Source of the DNA: DATAQC01 sp051001215
GTDB taxonomy: Bacteria; Actinomycetota; Acidimicrobiia; Acidimicrobiales; AC-14
NCBI GenBank assembly: GCA_051001215.1
Contig: JBPCNP010000151.1
Span: forward strand, 1-24,306
Direction: 5' to 3'
Length of the DNA stretch: 24,306 nucleotides
Shown here: in pieces, positions 1-7,849 of the stretch
How the letters are laid out: each line of letters starts with the position of its first letter
How positions within the stretch are numbered: position 1 is the stretch's first letter
Position numbers and translations under genes: made by a program
The notes under the pieces: model-generated
Seen by the model: only the letters and a program-made list of their open reading frames with translations
Told to the model about the DNA's origin: nothing
The model's database searches: none

Positions 1-126
1 CTCGAGACCTTCCAGGACGGCAAGGGTGGGCTCTGGGCGGTGTTCGACACCTGGAACCGGCCCACCCGCAACGGCCGCTTCTACTGCTGCCGCTCGCTGC
101 AGCTGGCGCCCATCCTGTCCTCCTGA
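1..126 (+). CDS. C-terminal 41 codons of an unidentified protein (partial)
   Basis: The first frame is open from the window edge and ends at TGA 124-126. The visible tail contains WAVFDTWNRPTRNGRFYCCRSL and finishes APILSS. The pattern of an aromatic/acidic strand, then a short loop, then an RSLQLAPI strand is faintly like the last beta-strands of GH43/GH32-type beta-propeller glycosidases (YHAW...GRR.L.I.P), but 41 residues are too few to assign a family. It is convergent with the thioredoxin-like gene, whose stop lies 61 bp away. The coding call rests on continuous reading to the edge and a composition unlike the shadow frames. Confidence 0.5.
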   Translation, partial: LETFQDGKGGLWAVFDTWNRPTRNGRFYCCRSLQLAPILSS

Positions 127-187
127 GTCGTTCCGGGGCGCGAGACGCGCTGGCTACCGGCGCGTTCCGCCCGAGAAGGCGTCCGCA

Positions 188-631
188 CTACTTCCCCAGC
201 TCGGGCTCGGGGCTGGAGCCGGGCTGGCGGGCCTCGGCCACCGCGGCCCACAGGTCGGTGGCGCTCGGGGGCCCCACGAACGAGGCCCGAACCACGCCCT
301 CGCCGTCGGCCACCACGATCGTGGGTACTGCCTCCACGTGGTAGCGCTTGTGAAGGTCGGGATGGGCTTTGATCTCCACCTCCTCGACCGCCACCGCCCC
401 GCTGTCGAGGGCCCGGGCCTTCTCCACGACCTGCATGCACGAGTCGCAGGTGGCCGACGTGAACAAGGCCACCAGCCAGGGAGCGTCGGGCCGACCGAAG
501 TCCTGGCGGTCGAGCTGGGTGGGGACGGCCCACGTAGGTTGGGTGGGGGCTTCGGGCCGTCGCCGCTCCGCCAACACCGCGATGACGGCGGCGACGGCCA
601 CCACCGCGGCGGCCAGCAGGAACCGTTCCAT
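188..631 (-). CDS. Membrane-anchored thioredoxin-like protein
   Basis: 147 aa, ATG start. Residues 3-20 form one hydrophobic segment, probably an uncleaved signal anchor, so the thioredoxin domain (about 45-140) should face outside the membrane. The active site is C62-D-S-C65, preceded by LFTSATC as in thioredoxin folds, and the cis-proline loop is AVPT with P103. The fold and CxxC motif are seen; a role as extracytoplasmic disulfide oxidoreductase or reductase is inferred. CDSC is not the classical CGPC, so redox direction cannot be predicted. It starts 9 bp after the stop of the DUF5719-like gene and is probably the last gene of a three-gene operon. Each of its neighbours carries only a few cysteines, so a client relationship is possible but unproven. 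Confidence 0.85.
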   Translation of the reverse strand: MERFLLAAAVVAVAAVIAVLAERRRPEAPTQPTWAVPTQLDRQDFGRPDAPWLVALFTSATCDSCMQVVEKARALDSGAVAVEEVEIKAHPDLHKRYHVEAVPTIVVADGEGVVRASFVGPPSATDLWAAVAEARQPGSSPEPELGK

Positions 632-640
632 GGGCTCGGC

Positions 641-2062
641 TCAGTCCCGGAGTGGGATGCCGATGGTCATGCTGGTGCCCATGCCCTTCAGGCGGTCGAG
701 GAGGCGCTCGACGACCACCGGCTGGTCGGCGCTCACGAGCACGGGCGTGCCCGCCAGGGTGACGGTATCGCCGAGGCGGACGGCCCGGCGTCCGCCGGGG
801 GCGACCTCGAGGTTGGTCAGGGCATCGTTGGTCACCTTGGTGCCGTTGTCGAGGACGGTCAACGACACGTGGGCGGTCGACGGGCCGGGGTTCTGCACGA
901 CCACGAGCTCCTCGACGATGTCGTCGGACTCGCCGGCGGCGAGCACCCAGCGGCGGGCGGCCAGCTGGGCAGCGGGCGTGCGGGCCACGCCGCTGCGCTT
1001 GCCTGCGACCGAGGCGTCGATGGTGCGCTCGACGACCACGCCGACCCCGTTGAGGGACCGGACGGTGGCGGCATGGGGGACGCCTTTAGGGATGCGGGCC
1101 TCGTCGTTGGCCGCCACCGTCACCCTGCTCTCGGCCGGGACGGTGAGGACGAAGGGCTCGGCCTGGCCTTGCTCGAGGGCCAGGGCCACCTCGACCCGGG
1201 CCTCCTTCTTGGACGGGTTGTACACCTGGTAGCGCTCGGTGATGCCATCGGCCACGATGCCGTCGGGGAGGTACCAGAGGGTGCCGGCCGACGCCGACCC
1301 GAGGGCCACCGAGATGCCCTTGCGCCCGGCGGTGCCGTCGAAGGTCTGGAGCCGGGAGACCACCAGTCGGCCGGCCCGGGTAGTGATGGTGGCCGTCACC
1401 TGCTCGCGCCGCTGGGCGTAGTCGCCCACGGCCACGACCGCTGTCGACCCGCCCTGGACGGCCAGGCCGGTGAGGGCCTGGGGCGTGACCCGGCCGTCCT
1501 CGGTGCCGAAGACGAGGTCGACCACGGCGTCGTCGGGGAAGGGGTTGAAGAGAAAGAGGGTCTCGGTGGCATCTTTGGTGGTGACCCCGTCGGCGAAGTA
1601 CCACTGGGGCGAGGCCGTCGATGCGCAGGGGGCGACGGTGTCGCCGAAGGGCCCGCTGTCGGACAGCTCGACCACCGCGTCACCGCCGTCCAGCTCGACC
1701 AGGGCGGAGGCGAACAGGGCCGGTGCCACGTCGGCCAGGCGGACCGTCTGACGAGCAGCCGGGGCCACCTGGATGGGCACCGACGTGGGCAGGGCCTGGT
1801 AGGGGAACACGGTGACCATGCCGCTCAGGGGGCGCGTCGAGGCATTGGCCACGACCACGGTGCCGTCGGCCCCGCCGTCTTTGGTGGCGGTGGCTCCCGT
1901 GCAGTACCACGCCGACGACGCAGCCTTGGCCGCCGCGGCCATTGGGACAGGAGGCAGAGCGCTGCCGCCACCGGCCGACCGGCTCCTGCGATCGACCAGG
2001 CCCCCGGCCAGGAGGAGCAGGGCGATGAGGGCCAACGCCGGTAACCGTCGAGCGGGGTTCAT
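641..2062 (-). CDS. DUF5719-like secreted protein with four internal repeats
   Basis: 473 aa. An N-terminal hydrophobic segment (residues 8-21) after two arginines looks like a signal peptide or anchor; the rest is non-membrane, beta-rich and Ala/Val/Thr-rich. Four repeats of about 102-109 residues are visible, each opening with an aromatic pair, a glycine and a later NP or NA turn: W52-Y, W154-Y, W263-Y and W372-V (for example WYFADG...LFNPFPDD and WYLPDG...VYNPSKKE). C54 and C146 are the only cysteines and could form a disulfide. From memory, DUF5719 proteins in actinobacteria sit beside very large GT2 proteins, as here: the ATG start overlaps the GT2 stop in an ATGA, implying translational coupling. 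Function is unknown; an envelope role is inferred from export and context. Confidence 0.75.
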   Translation of the reverse strand: MNPARRLPALALIALLLLAGGLVDRRSRSAGGGSALPPVPMAAAAKAASSAWYCTGATATKDGGADGTVVVANASTRPLSGMVTVFPYQALPTSVPIQVAPAARQTVRLADVAPALFASALVELDGGDAVVELSDSGPFGDTVAPCASTASPQWYFADGVTTKDATETLFLFNPFPDDAVVDLVFGTEDGRVTPQALTGLAVQGGSTAVVAVGDYAQRREQVTATITTRAGRLVVSRLQTFDGTAGRKGISVALGSASAGTLWYLPDGIVADGITERYQVYNPSKKEARVEVALALEQGQAEPFVLTVPAESRVTVAANDEARIPKGVPHAATVRSLNGVGVVVERTIDASVAGKRSGVARTPAAQLAARRWVLAAGESDDIVEELVVVQNPGPSTAHVSLTVLDNGTKVTNDALTNLEVAPGGRRAVRLGDTVTLAGTPVLVSADQPVVVERLLDRLKGMGTSMTIGIPLRD

Positions 2063-5000
2063 GACAGGTCACCAGTCCCAGGGCCCGCCGGCCCGGGCGC
2101 AGCCCCTGAGGCAGTCCCAGGGCCCGGCGGCCGGGGGGTGAGGGGGACGAGGCGGCGGCGGAGGCGGGTCAGGGCCTGCACGGCCCCGACCCAGAGGGCG
2201 ATGCCGAGAACCAGCAGGGCGTAGCGGAACAGCGGCGTGCGGTAGTGCAGGACCCCGTGCCCGGTCCCGGTGACCTGGTAGGAGTTGGCGACCCCGAACG
2301 CGGGCTTGCGCGGTGACTGGCGGCCCCCCACCGACAGCTCCCATCCCGAAGCCGGCGCTTCGGACACCAGCACCTGGCCGATCCCTCCTCCGCCAGGGGC
2401 GCCCGGGCCGCCGGGCGGTGCCAGGTCCCCGGCGAACTGGACCGGCCCTCGCCCGGGCAGCACCGGCGTCCCGCCGGACAGGTCGGCGCCCGAATCGAGC
2501 TTGGTGGGCACATCGGGGGGCAGCTTGGTGGCGGGGGCGATCTCGCGGCCGGGCCCCCAGGCGGTGTTCTCGTACACGATCGCCGCCGGATCCGACGGCA
2601 GGAGCCGCAGGTCGAGCTGCGAGGCCAGGCCCCGGGTGAGAGCCGCGGGTGGGGGACGCTGTGGACCTGAGACGTCACCGGCGGCCAGCTGTTTGGGCAG
2701 GACCAGGTAACGGACGGCCATGGGGGCCAGCAGGCGGCCGAGGCGCGACGTGTCGCCCCGCTCGGCCTGTCCGATGGCGGTGACGATGGTGGCGGTGGCA
2801 TCGGAGGCGGGCCCGGGCAGGTTGTCGGTACCGACCGGCGTGCCATCGCGGGAGGTGGCGTAGGCCAGTCCGCCGCCCATGCCCCAGCTTCCCAGGGGCA
2901 AGACCTCGGGATCGCCCAGCCAGAGCATCCGGAACGAGCCTTCGGCCGGTTTCTGAGCGGTGTAGGCCAACGACCGGCTGAGAGGGATGGCCGGGAGTCC
3001 CCACCGCCCGTCACGGGCCCCGGCCAGGATGGGCACGGTGCCCACCACGACGGCCAGCCCGACGGCAGCCGACGCCACTTGGCGCCAGCCGAACCGGTAC
3101 CCGGACAGGTCGAGCTCGAAGGCGGCGGCACCGAGGGCGGCGGCCGCGGCCAGGGCGGCGGCGGCAGGGGCCAGGAGCACGTCGGGGGACTCGGGGTGGA
3201 TCGGGAGCCAGCCCCGACCGCCGGCCCAGGCCACCCCGACACACACCAGGGCCACGGCCCAGCACCGAACCGCCCAGGCCAGGCGCCACCCCTGGGCCAT
3301 GACCAGGGGCAGGGCGGCGGCCACCAGGAAGGTCCAGCCGAGAGGACCGGCGCCGATGGGCCCGACCTGGAAGCGCAGGAGCGCTCCCAGGCCGAACCCA
3401 CGCGAGGCGGGCGGGGCGGCGCCGACGAGAGAACCCCAGCCACCGCCCAGCTGGTCGATGGACCAGGGCAGGAGCATGAAGATGGCACCGACCAGGGCGA
3501 CGGCGACGGCGGCCAGGCCGCGCGCGGCGGCGCCGGCGTCGCCGCGGCCGACCACGATCGAGCCCAGGAGCAGGCCGAAGGCGATAGCCAGCACGGCCAA
3601 CCCGATGCTGGGCACGAAGGCACCGAGGGCGGCCAGGGCCAGGGTGAAACCGAGGATCTCGACGCGCCGGCGAGCAGGATCGTCGGCCCCCTCGGTGGCG
3701 AAGGGGGCCAGGTCGGCGAGGTGGGCCAGGCGCCGAAGGAGGAACGGTGCTGCGGCATAGGCGATGAGACCGTCCCAGTGGCCGCGGGCGAGCGAGTCGT
3801 AGGACAGGGGCACGGCCAGGTAGACGACCACCAGGACGAGGCGGCCCAGGCTCGAACGCAGGGCCTGGCCGAGCCGCCAGGCGCCGACGGCGGCGACCGG
3901 CCAGGTGGCCAGGATCAGGATCTTCTGGAGCAGGGCCACATGGCCGAACAGGATCACCCCCCCCACCCCAAGCACGCCGAACGCCGGTGGCGCGGCCGCC
4001 CCCGCTCCCAACCCGGTGGTGCGCCAGCCGTGCACGTACTGGCTCGTGAGGTTGGAGACGCCGGGGAGCGGCGCCAGCTGTCCGACGGCGGGGAGGCCGC
4101 CGCTCAGCAGGAAGCGGGAGCCGACGAGCATGGCCAGGACCACGAGGACGAGCAGCACGGTGGCGGCCTGGGAAGGCCCGTCGCCCACCCGGCCGACCAG
4201 CTCGTGCCCGGCGGCGACGAGGGCCCGGGCCCGTTCCTCGGGGTCGAGCCGGCGACGCAGGTAGGCGCTCATGCGCACGCTGCTGCGAACCTGGAGACGG
4301 CGGACCTCGCTGTCGGGGACCGAGCGGGTGGCCTTGACGGCCCGCCGTTCGGCACGCAGAGGGCCGAGGTGGCGCAGATTCCACGGCCAGGCGGCGAGAA
4401 GGGCCCGGGCTTCGGCCCAACGCCGGTTGAACACGGCGATGACGGCCTCGATCACCGTCACCACGGCGGCCTGGGGCAGCACCCGGACGAGGTGGAAGAA
4501 CGAGTAGTTCTTCATCATGGTGCGCAGGTGGTTGCGGGCCAGGAAGCGGATGTGGCTGGGTTGGTCGCCGGGCGCCTCGGACCCGCCTTCGAAGTGCCGT
4601 GCGACCGCAGCCGGGGCCACGATGACCCGGGCGCCGGCCACCTGCGCCCGCCAGCAGAGGTCGACGTCGGCCCCGTGGTCGTCCATGGACGCGTCGAACC
4701 CGCCCAGGGCGAAGAACAGGTCGCAGCGCACCAACATGGCGGCACTGGGGACGGCGAACACGTCCCGGACGGAGTCGTGCTGCTCCTGGTCGAGCTCCCC
4801 ACGGTCGACGAGCGAGCGGGTGGCCGCCGTCTTGTCGACGTTCAGCCCCACGGCGAGGAGGCGGGCAGGGTCGTCCCAGTCGACCAGCTTGGGACCGACG
4901 ATGCCCGCGTTGGACCGCAAGGCTTCCTCGACCAGGAGCCGGATGGCGTCGGGGGCCAGGGCGACGTCGTCGTGGCAGAACACGAGGAAGGCCGCACCTT

Positions 5001-5304
5001 GGACAGTGGTCAGGCAGTCGTTGGCCAGGGCGGCGTAGCCCGGCGGGCCAGGCGGCCGGCGCATGTAGGCGTCGGGGAGCACGGACGCAACGCGCGACGC
5101 CGGGTCGCCGCGTACCGGAGCGGCGGCCGGAGTGGTGGGCACCGAAGCGGTGGGCACGCCCGTGGCGCCGCCGTCGATCACGAGCACCGACTGGTTCGGG
5201 TAGTCCTGGGCACCAAGGGCAGCCAGGACCTCCTCGAACCACTCGCCCTGCTCCAATGCCACGACCACCGCGACAACAGGCGGTGTGGAGGGCTGAAAAT
5301 CCAT
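2059..5304 (-). CDS. Giant GT2 glycosyltransferase fused to a polytopic membrane region
   Basis: 1081 aa. Residues 8-260 form a family 2 glycosyltransferase: VVAVVVALEQ, VLVIDGG, an HDDV motif (D112-D113, the likely nucleotide-sugar/metal site) and DVDLCWRAQ with a following ARH. From about residue 275 there are roughly ten or more hydrophobic helices up to about residue 790, then a soluble region containing FRMLWLGDPEVLPLGSW, and a last helix (LLVLGIALWVGAVQAL) before a Pro-rich tail. This layout, a cytoplasmic GT-A domain plus GT-C-like membrane part, is typical of the actinobacterial proteins next to DUF5719. It probably builds or exports an envelope glycan; the substrate is unknown. I chose ATG 5304 because a longer frame (to 5418) would run into the divergent gene and the GT2 core starts immediately after this ATG. 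First gene of its operon. Confidence 0.8.
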   Translation of the reverse strand: MDFQPSTPPVVAVVVALEQGEWFEEVLAALGAQDYPNQSVLVIDGGATGVPTASVPTTPAAAPVRGDPASRVASVLPDAYMRRPPGPPGYAALANDCLTTVQGAAFLVFCHDDVALAPDAIRLLVEEALRSNAGIVGPKLVDWDDPARLLAVGLNVDKTAATRSLVDRGELDQEQHDSVRDVFAVPSAAMLVRCDLFFALGGFDASMDDHGADVDLCWRAQVAGARVIVAPAAVARHFEGGSEAPGDQPSHIRFLARNHLRTMMKNYSFFHLVRVLPQAAVVTVIEAVIAVFNRRWAEARALLAAWPWNLRHLGPLRAERRAVKATRSVPDSEVRRLQVRSSVRMSAYLRRRLDPEERARALVAAGHELVGRVGDGPSQAATVLLVLVVLAMLVGSRFLLSGGLPAVGQLAPLPGVSNLTSQYVHGWRTTGLGAGAAAPPAFGVLGVGGVILFGHVALLQKILILATWPVAAVGAWRLGQALRSSLGRLVLVVVYLAVPLSYDSLARGHWDGLIAYAAAPFLLRRLAHLADLAPFATEGADDPARRRVEILGFTLALAALGAFVPSIGLAVLAIAFGLLLGSIVVGRGDAGAAARGLAAVAVALVGAIFMLLPWSIDQLGGGWGSLVGAAPPASRGFGLGALLRFQVGPIGAGPLGWTFLVAAALPLVMAQGWRLAWAVRCWAVALVCVGVAWAGGRGWLPIHPESPDVLLAPAAAALAAAAALGAAAFELDLSGYRFGWRQVASAAVGLAVVVGTVPILAGARDGRWGLPAIPLSRSLAYTAQKPAEGSFRMLWLGDPEVLPLGSWGMGGGLAYATSRDGTPVGTDNLPGPASDATATIVTAIGQAERGDTSRLGRLLAPMAVRYLVLPKQLAAGDVSGPQRPPPAALTRGLASQLDLRLLPSDPAAIVYENTAWGPGREIAPATKLPPDVPTKLDSGADLSGGTPVLPGRGPVQFAGDLAPPGGPGAPGGGGIGQVLVSEAPASGWELSVGGRQSPRKPAFGVANSYQVTGTGHGVLHYRTPLFRYALLVLGIALWVGAVQALTRLRRRLVPLTPRPPGPGTASGAAPGPAGPGTGDLS

Positions 5305-5314
5305 TCTCGGTCGA

Positions 5315-5320
5315 AGGCTA
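5315..5320 (-). promoter_or_regulatory. Possible -10 element for the GT2/DUF5719/thioredoxin operon
   Basis: Read on the minus strand this is TAGCCT, fitting the actinobacterial TAnnnT -10 pattern, with its 3' edge 10 nt before the ATG at 5304. It lies in the only gap (5305-5374) between two divergent genes, so a promoter is needed here. No convincing -35 is seen. Weak evidence on its own. Confidence 0.25.
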
Positions 5321-5374
5321 GCCACGCCGGGCCCGCAGGAGGCAGACCCCCCCGATTCGTGGTTTGCTGGAGGG

Positions 5375-5728
5375 GTGAACGACGACACACGAGGCGCCGG
5401 TGCCGGCACCGGCGCCACCGCCGGTGCGGGTGACCGCCTGAAGGAACTGAAAGATGCGGCCTACGCCGCCGTCGGGCTCGGGGTGCTCGGGGTGCAGCGC
5501 CTCCAGGTGCGGCGGCGTGACGTGACCAGACAGGTCGAGCCCCAGGTCCGCGAGGCCGCCCAGCGGCTTCAACACCTGGCCTCGGCTGCCGACGAGGCCC
5601 TCAACCCCGTTCTCGAGCGGATCGAGGGCCGGCTCCCGGACGCCACTCGCAATCTGGTGCACTCGGCCCACAGCGTGGTCATCGATGCCCGCGACACCAT
5701 CCTCGACAAGGCGGCCCGCCCCCGCTGA
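5375..5728 (+). CDS. Small helical hypothetical protein
   Basis: 117 aa, GTG start. After a Gly/Ala/Thr-rich N-terminus (residues 6-19) the protein is predicted almost entirely helical and amphipathic: LKDAAYAAVGLGVLGVQRLQVRRRDV, followed by heptad-like stretches to the basic C-terminus KAARPR. No cysteine or catalytic motif is visible. It resembles small actinobacterial proteins with an AAYAAVGLGVLG-type stretch followed by a coiled-coil, but I cannot name a family. The GGAGG at 5369-5373 is only 1 nt from the GTG, too close for a normal Shine-Dalgarno, so initiation may be leaderless. It lies 54 bp upstream of the mannosyltransferase on the same strand and may be cotranscribed. Confidence 0.65.
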   Translation: MNDDTRGAGAGTGATAGAGDRLKELKDAAYAAVGLGVLGVQRLQVRRRDVTRQVEPQVREAAQRLQHLASAADEALNPVLERIEGRLPDATRNLVHSAHSVVIDARDTILDKAARPR

Positions 5729-5782
5729 GACGGGCGCCGGTCCTCCGTGGCAGACCGGCACGAGCATCTAGGCTCCCCGCCG

Positions 5783-6520
5783 ATGCGGACACTGGTCGTG
5801 CTGCCGACCTACAACGAGGCCGAGAACATCGCCAGCATGCTGCGGCGCCTGCGGGCGGCGGTGCCGGAGGCCGACGTGTTGGTGGTCGACGACTCCAGTC
5901 CCGATGGCACCGCCGAGCTGGCCAAAACACTCGGTCAGGAGCTGGACGGGATCGATGTGCTGACCCGTGCCACCAAGGACGGTCTGGGCAGCGCCTACCG
6001 GGCCGGGTTCAACGAGGGCCTGATCCGTGGCTACGACGTATTGGTGGAGATGGACAGCGACCTGTCGCACGACCCGGCGGCACTGCCGTCGCTGCTGGCG
6101 GCGATCGACGAGGGTGCCGACCTGGTCGTCGGCTCGCGCTACGTGCCGGGAGGGTCCATCCCCAATTGGACATGGCACCGACGGTCGCTTTCGCGCAACG
6201 GCAACCGTTACGCGTCGGCCATGCTCGGTATCGAGGTGGCGGATGCAACCTCGGGCTTTCGCGCCTACCGCGGCGAGGTCGTCTCCCGACTCGATCTCGA
6301 CGGAGTCCGTGCCAACGGCTACGGGTTCCAGATCGAGATGGTCTACCGGGTGGCCCAGCTCGGCGGGCGCATCGTCGAGCGGCCCATCGAGTTCGTCGAC
6401 CGCGAGCGTGGGGTGTCGAAGATGTCCATGCGGGTCATGGTCGAGGCCCTCGTCCTGGTGACTTGGTGGGGAATACGCGACCGGGTGACCCGACGGCCCC
6501 CGAAAGCCTCGAAGCCCTAG
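5783..6520 (+). CDS. Polyprenol-phosphate mannosyltransferase (Ppm1/DPM1-type GT2)
   Basis: 245 aa. It is expected to transfer mannose from GDP-mannose to polyprenyl phosphate on the cytoplasmic face, supplying polyprenyl-phospho-mannose to GT-C enzymes. Motifs: VVLPTYNEAENI (5-16), VVDDSSPDGT (34-43), catalytic DSD (91-93) in VEMDSDLSHDP, GSRYVPGG (117-124), the NRYA and SGFRAYR stretches (141-163) and GYGFQIEM (179-186), all hallmarks of dolichol-phosphate mannosyltransferases. It lacks the C-terminal membrane domain of long DPM1/Dpm forms, and no Lnt-like domain is fused as in mycobacterial Ppm1. The start is ATG 5783 because the family core begins there; a GTG at 5747 is possible but adds unconserved residues. 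Fits functionally with MptB at 13253-14902. Convergent with the GT87 gene, 7 bp away. Confidence 0.92.
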   Translation: MRTLVVLPTYNEAENIASMLRRLRAAVPEADVLVVDDSSPDGTAELAKTLGQELDGIDVLTRATKDGLGSAYRAGFNEGLIRGYDVLVEMDSDLSHDPAALPSLLAAIDEGADLVVGSRYVPGGSIPNWTWHRRSLSRNGNRYASAMLGIEVADATSGFRAYRGEVVSRLDLDGVRANGYGFQIEMVYRVAQLGGRIVERPIEFVDRERGVSKMSMRVMVEALVLVTWWGIRDRVTRRPPKASKP

Positions 6521-6527
6521 CCAGGTC

Positions 6528-7844
6528 TCAGGTCGCGGTGGCCGTGACGGGGGTTCGCTCGTCGGGTGCGTCGGGTGCGTCGGGTGCGTCGGTACCGCTG
6601 AACCGACCACGCCAGAGGTTGGCGATAACGGTCAGCGCGATGGTCAGCACCAGAGCGTTGCGCAGGGCGACGGCGGCGACGGGCAGCGCGTGGTTGGCCA
6701 GCAGGCCGTCGTAGTGGAAGGGATAGACGACCTGGGACAACACATTGGCCGCGCCCAGGAGCACCAGGGGGGTTCGGACTGCTCGCCCGGCGACGCTGGC
6801 CGACACCGCGCCCAGGGCCGACAACAGGATCATGAACTGCGGCGAGAAGACGGTGCCGACCCCGAGGACGAGGGCGAGGGTGCCGAACATGACCACGGCC
6901 AAGCCGGCCATCGAGTGGTGGTCGACCCGCTTGGCCGCCAACCAGATGCCCGAGGCCAGTGCCCCGAGCGACGCCACGACCGAGAGCGACTTGAGCGCCG
7001 GTTCGCCCGCCCCCGCGGTGTTCCACGAGCCGTGGTCGAGCACCGCGTGCACGGCATGACCCAGGTGGCCAGTGGCCAGCAGGGCGATGCCCCAGGTGCT
7101 CTCGATCTGCAGTCCCCGCTGGGTGTGGTAACCGACGACGCTGTCCCAGAGACCGGGCAACGAGCCCGCCACCGGGAGCAGGCAGACCGCGGCCACCGCG
7201 ACGGCCCCCACCAGGATCCGCCAGCGCCACCCCCACCGAGCGGCGAGAAGGAGGGGCACGAGCAGGCCGGGGTAGATCTTGGCCACGGCTCCGAAGCCCA
7301 GCCAGGCGCCGGCGCCGAACCACCCCCGGGCCTGGGCCCGCTCGAGGGCCCAGATGATGGCCACCGCCGGCACCAGGTCGAGTCGTGTGTAGGCGATGGG
7401 CCCCAGCATCGGGATGAGGAGCGCCCACGCCCACGGCCCCCACCACGATCTCGCCCGCCGGGCGATGACCACCAGGCCGGCCATCCCCACCACGTCGACG
7501 GCCAGCATGAGGGCGATGAAGCGGGGCAGGTAGGCATGGCCGGCCGCCTTCACCATGGGGAGGATCATGAACGGCAGGGAGCCGGGCGGGTACTCGATCT
7601 TCACGTCGCCGTAGGCGGTGCGGCCTTCCCGGTGAACCTGGGTAGCCCAGTTCTCGTACAGCGTCGGGTCGTAGGTGACCGTGGCGGTGAGGCCCCCGCG
7701 GTAGTGCTCGGGGTGGTCGGCCAACCAGCCCCCGCCCACGCGGGTGGCCACGAAGACGAACAGCAAGAGGCCGGCGGCCAGGAACCTGCGGGTCCTGGCC
7801 TCGTCGCGGTGCGACGACGTCGGGTGGGACGTCGGGTGGGACAC
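6528..7844 (-). CDS. GT87 (DUF2029) membrane glycosyltransferase, AftC/PimE class
   Basis: 438 aa with about ten hydrophobic helices from residue 21 to 425. GT87 motifs seen: TYDPTLYENW with D59 in the first external loop, KIEYPPGSLPF (82-92), YTRLDLVPA (152-160), AKIYPG (188-193) and RGLQIESTWG (243-252). GT87 contains both PimE (polyprenyl-phospho-mannose donor) and AftC (decaprenyl-phospho-arabinose donor). The GTG start lies 5 bp after the dprE2 stop, so it is last in the DPA operon. That position, and a length close to AftC, make an arabinofuranosyltransferase the preferred inference; a mannosyltransferase remains possible. Both ends are built from short tandem DNA repeats (SHPTSHPT at the N-terminus, DAPDAPDAPD near the C-terminus) and look like recently expanded tails. 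Confidence 0.88.
   Translation of the reverse strand: MSHPTSHPTSSHRDEARTRRFLAAGLLLFVFVATRVGGGWLADHPEHYRGGLTATVTYDPTLYENWATQVHREGRTAYGDVKIEYPPGSLPFMILPMVKAAGHAYLPRFIALMLAVDVVGMAGLVVIARRARSWWGPWAWALLIPMLGPIAYTRLDLVPAVAIIWALERAQARGWFGAGAWLGFGAVAKIYPGLLVPLLLAARWGWRWRILVGAVAVAAVCLLPVAGSLPGLWDSVVGYHTQRGLQIESTWGIALLATGHLGHAVHAVLDHGSWNTAGAGEPALKSLSVVASLGALASGIWLAAKRVDHHSMAGLAVVMFGTLALVLGVGTVFSPQFMILLSALGAVSASVAGRAVRTPLVLLGAANVLSQVVYPFHYDGLLANHALPVAAVALRNALVLTIALTVIANLWRGRFSGTDAPDAPDAPDERTPVTATAT
6561..6587. repeat. 9-bp tandem repeat, three copies
   Basis: Three exact copies of GTCGGGTGC (+ strand), followed by a partial fourth. It lies inside the 3' end of the GT87 gene and encodes the repeated Asp-Ala-Pro of its cytoplasmic tail. 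The period is a multiple of three, so the reading frame is kept. Confidence 0.9.
7819..7842. repeat. 12-bp tandem duplication at the GT87 start
   Basis: Two exact copies of GTCGGGTGGGAC (+ strand) overlapping the GTG start of the GT87 gene. They encode the duplicated Ser-His-Pro-Thr at the N-terminus. The unit shares the GTCGGGTG core with the 9-bp repeat at the other end of the same gene. Confidence 0.85.
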
Positions 7845-7849
7845 CTTGG

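Noticed and set aside
138..150. Hairpin GCGCG-AGA-CGCGC after the first gene as terminator
   Set aside because: Only a 5-bp stem with a 3-nt loop and no T-tract; such hairpins are expected by chance at this GC content.
26..2044. Long + strand open frame (672 codons) opposite the thioredoxin and DUF5719-like genes
   Set aside because: Antisense shadow typical of very GC-rich coding DNA; His/Gly/Arg-rich, no family motif, while the minus-strand proteins show clear motifs and operon spacing.
3079..5433. 784-codon + strand open frame opposite the GT2 gene
   Set aside because: Gly/Gln/His-rich translation without motifs; the opposite strand encodes a coherent GT2 domain and membrane helices.
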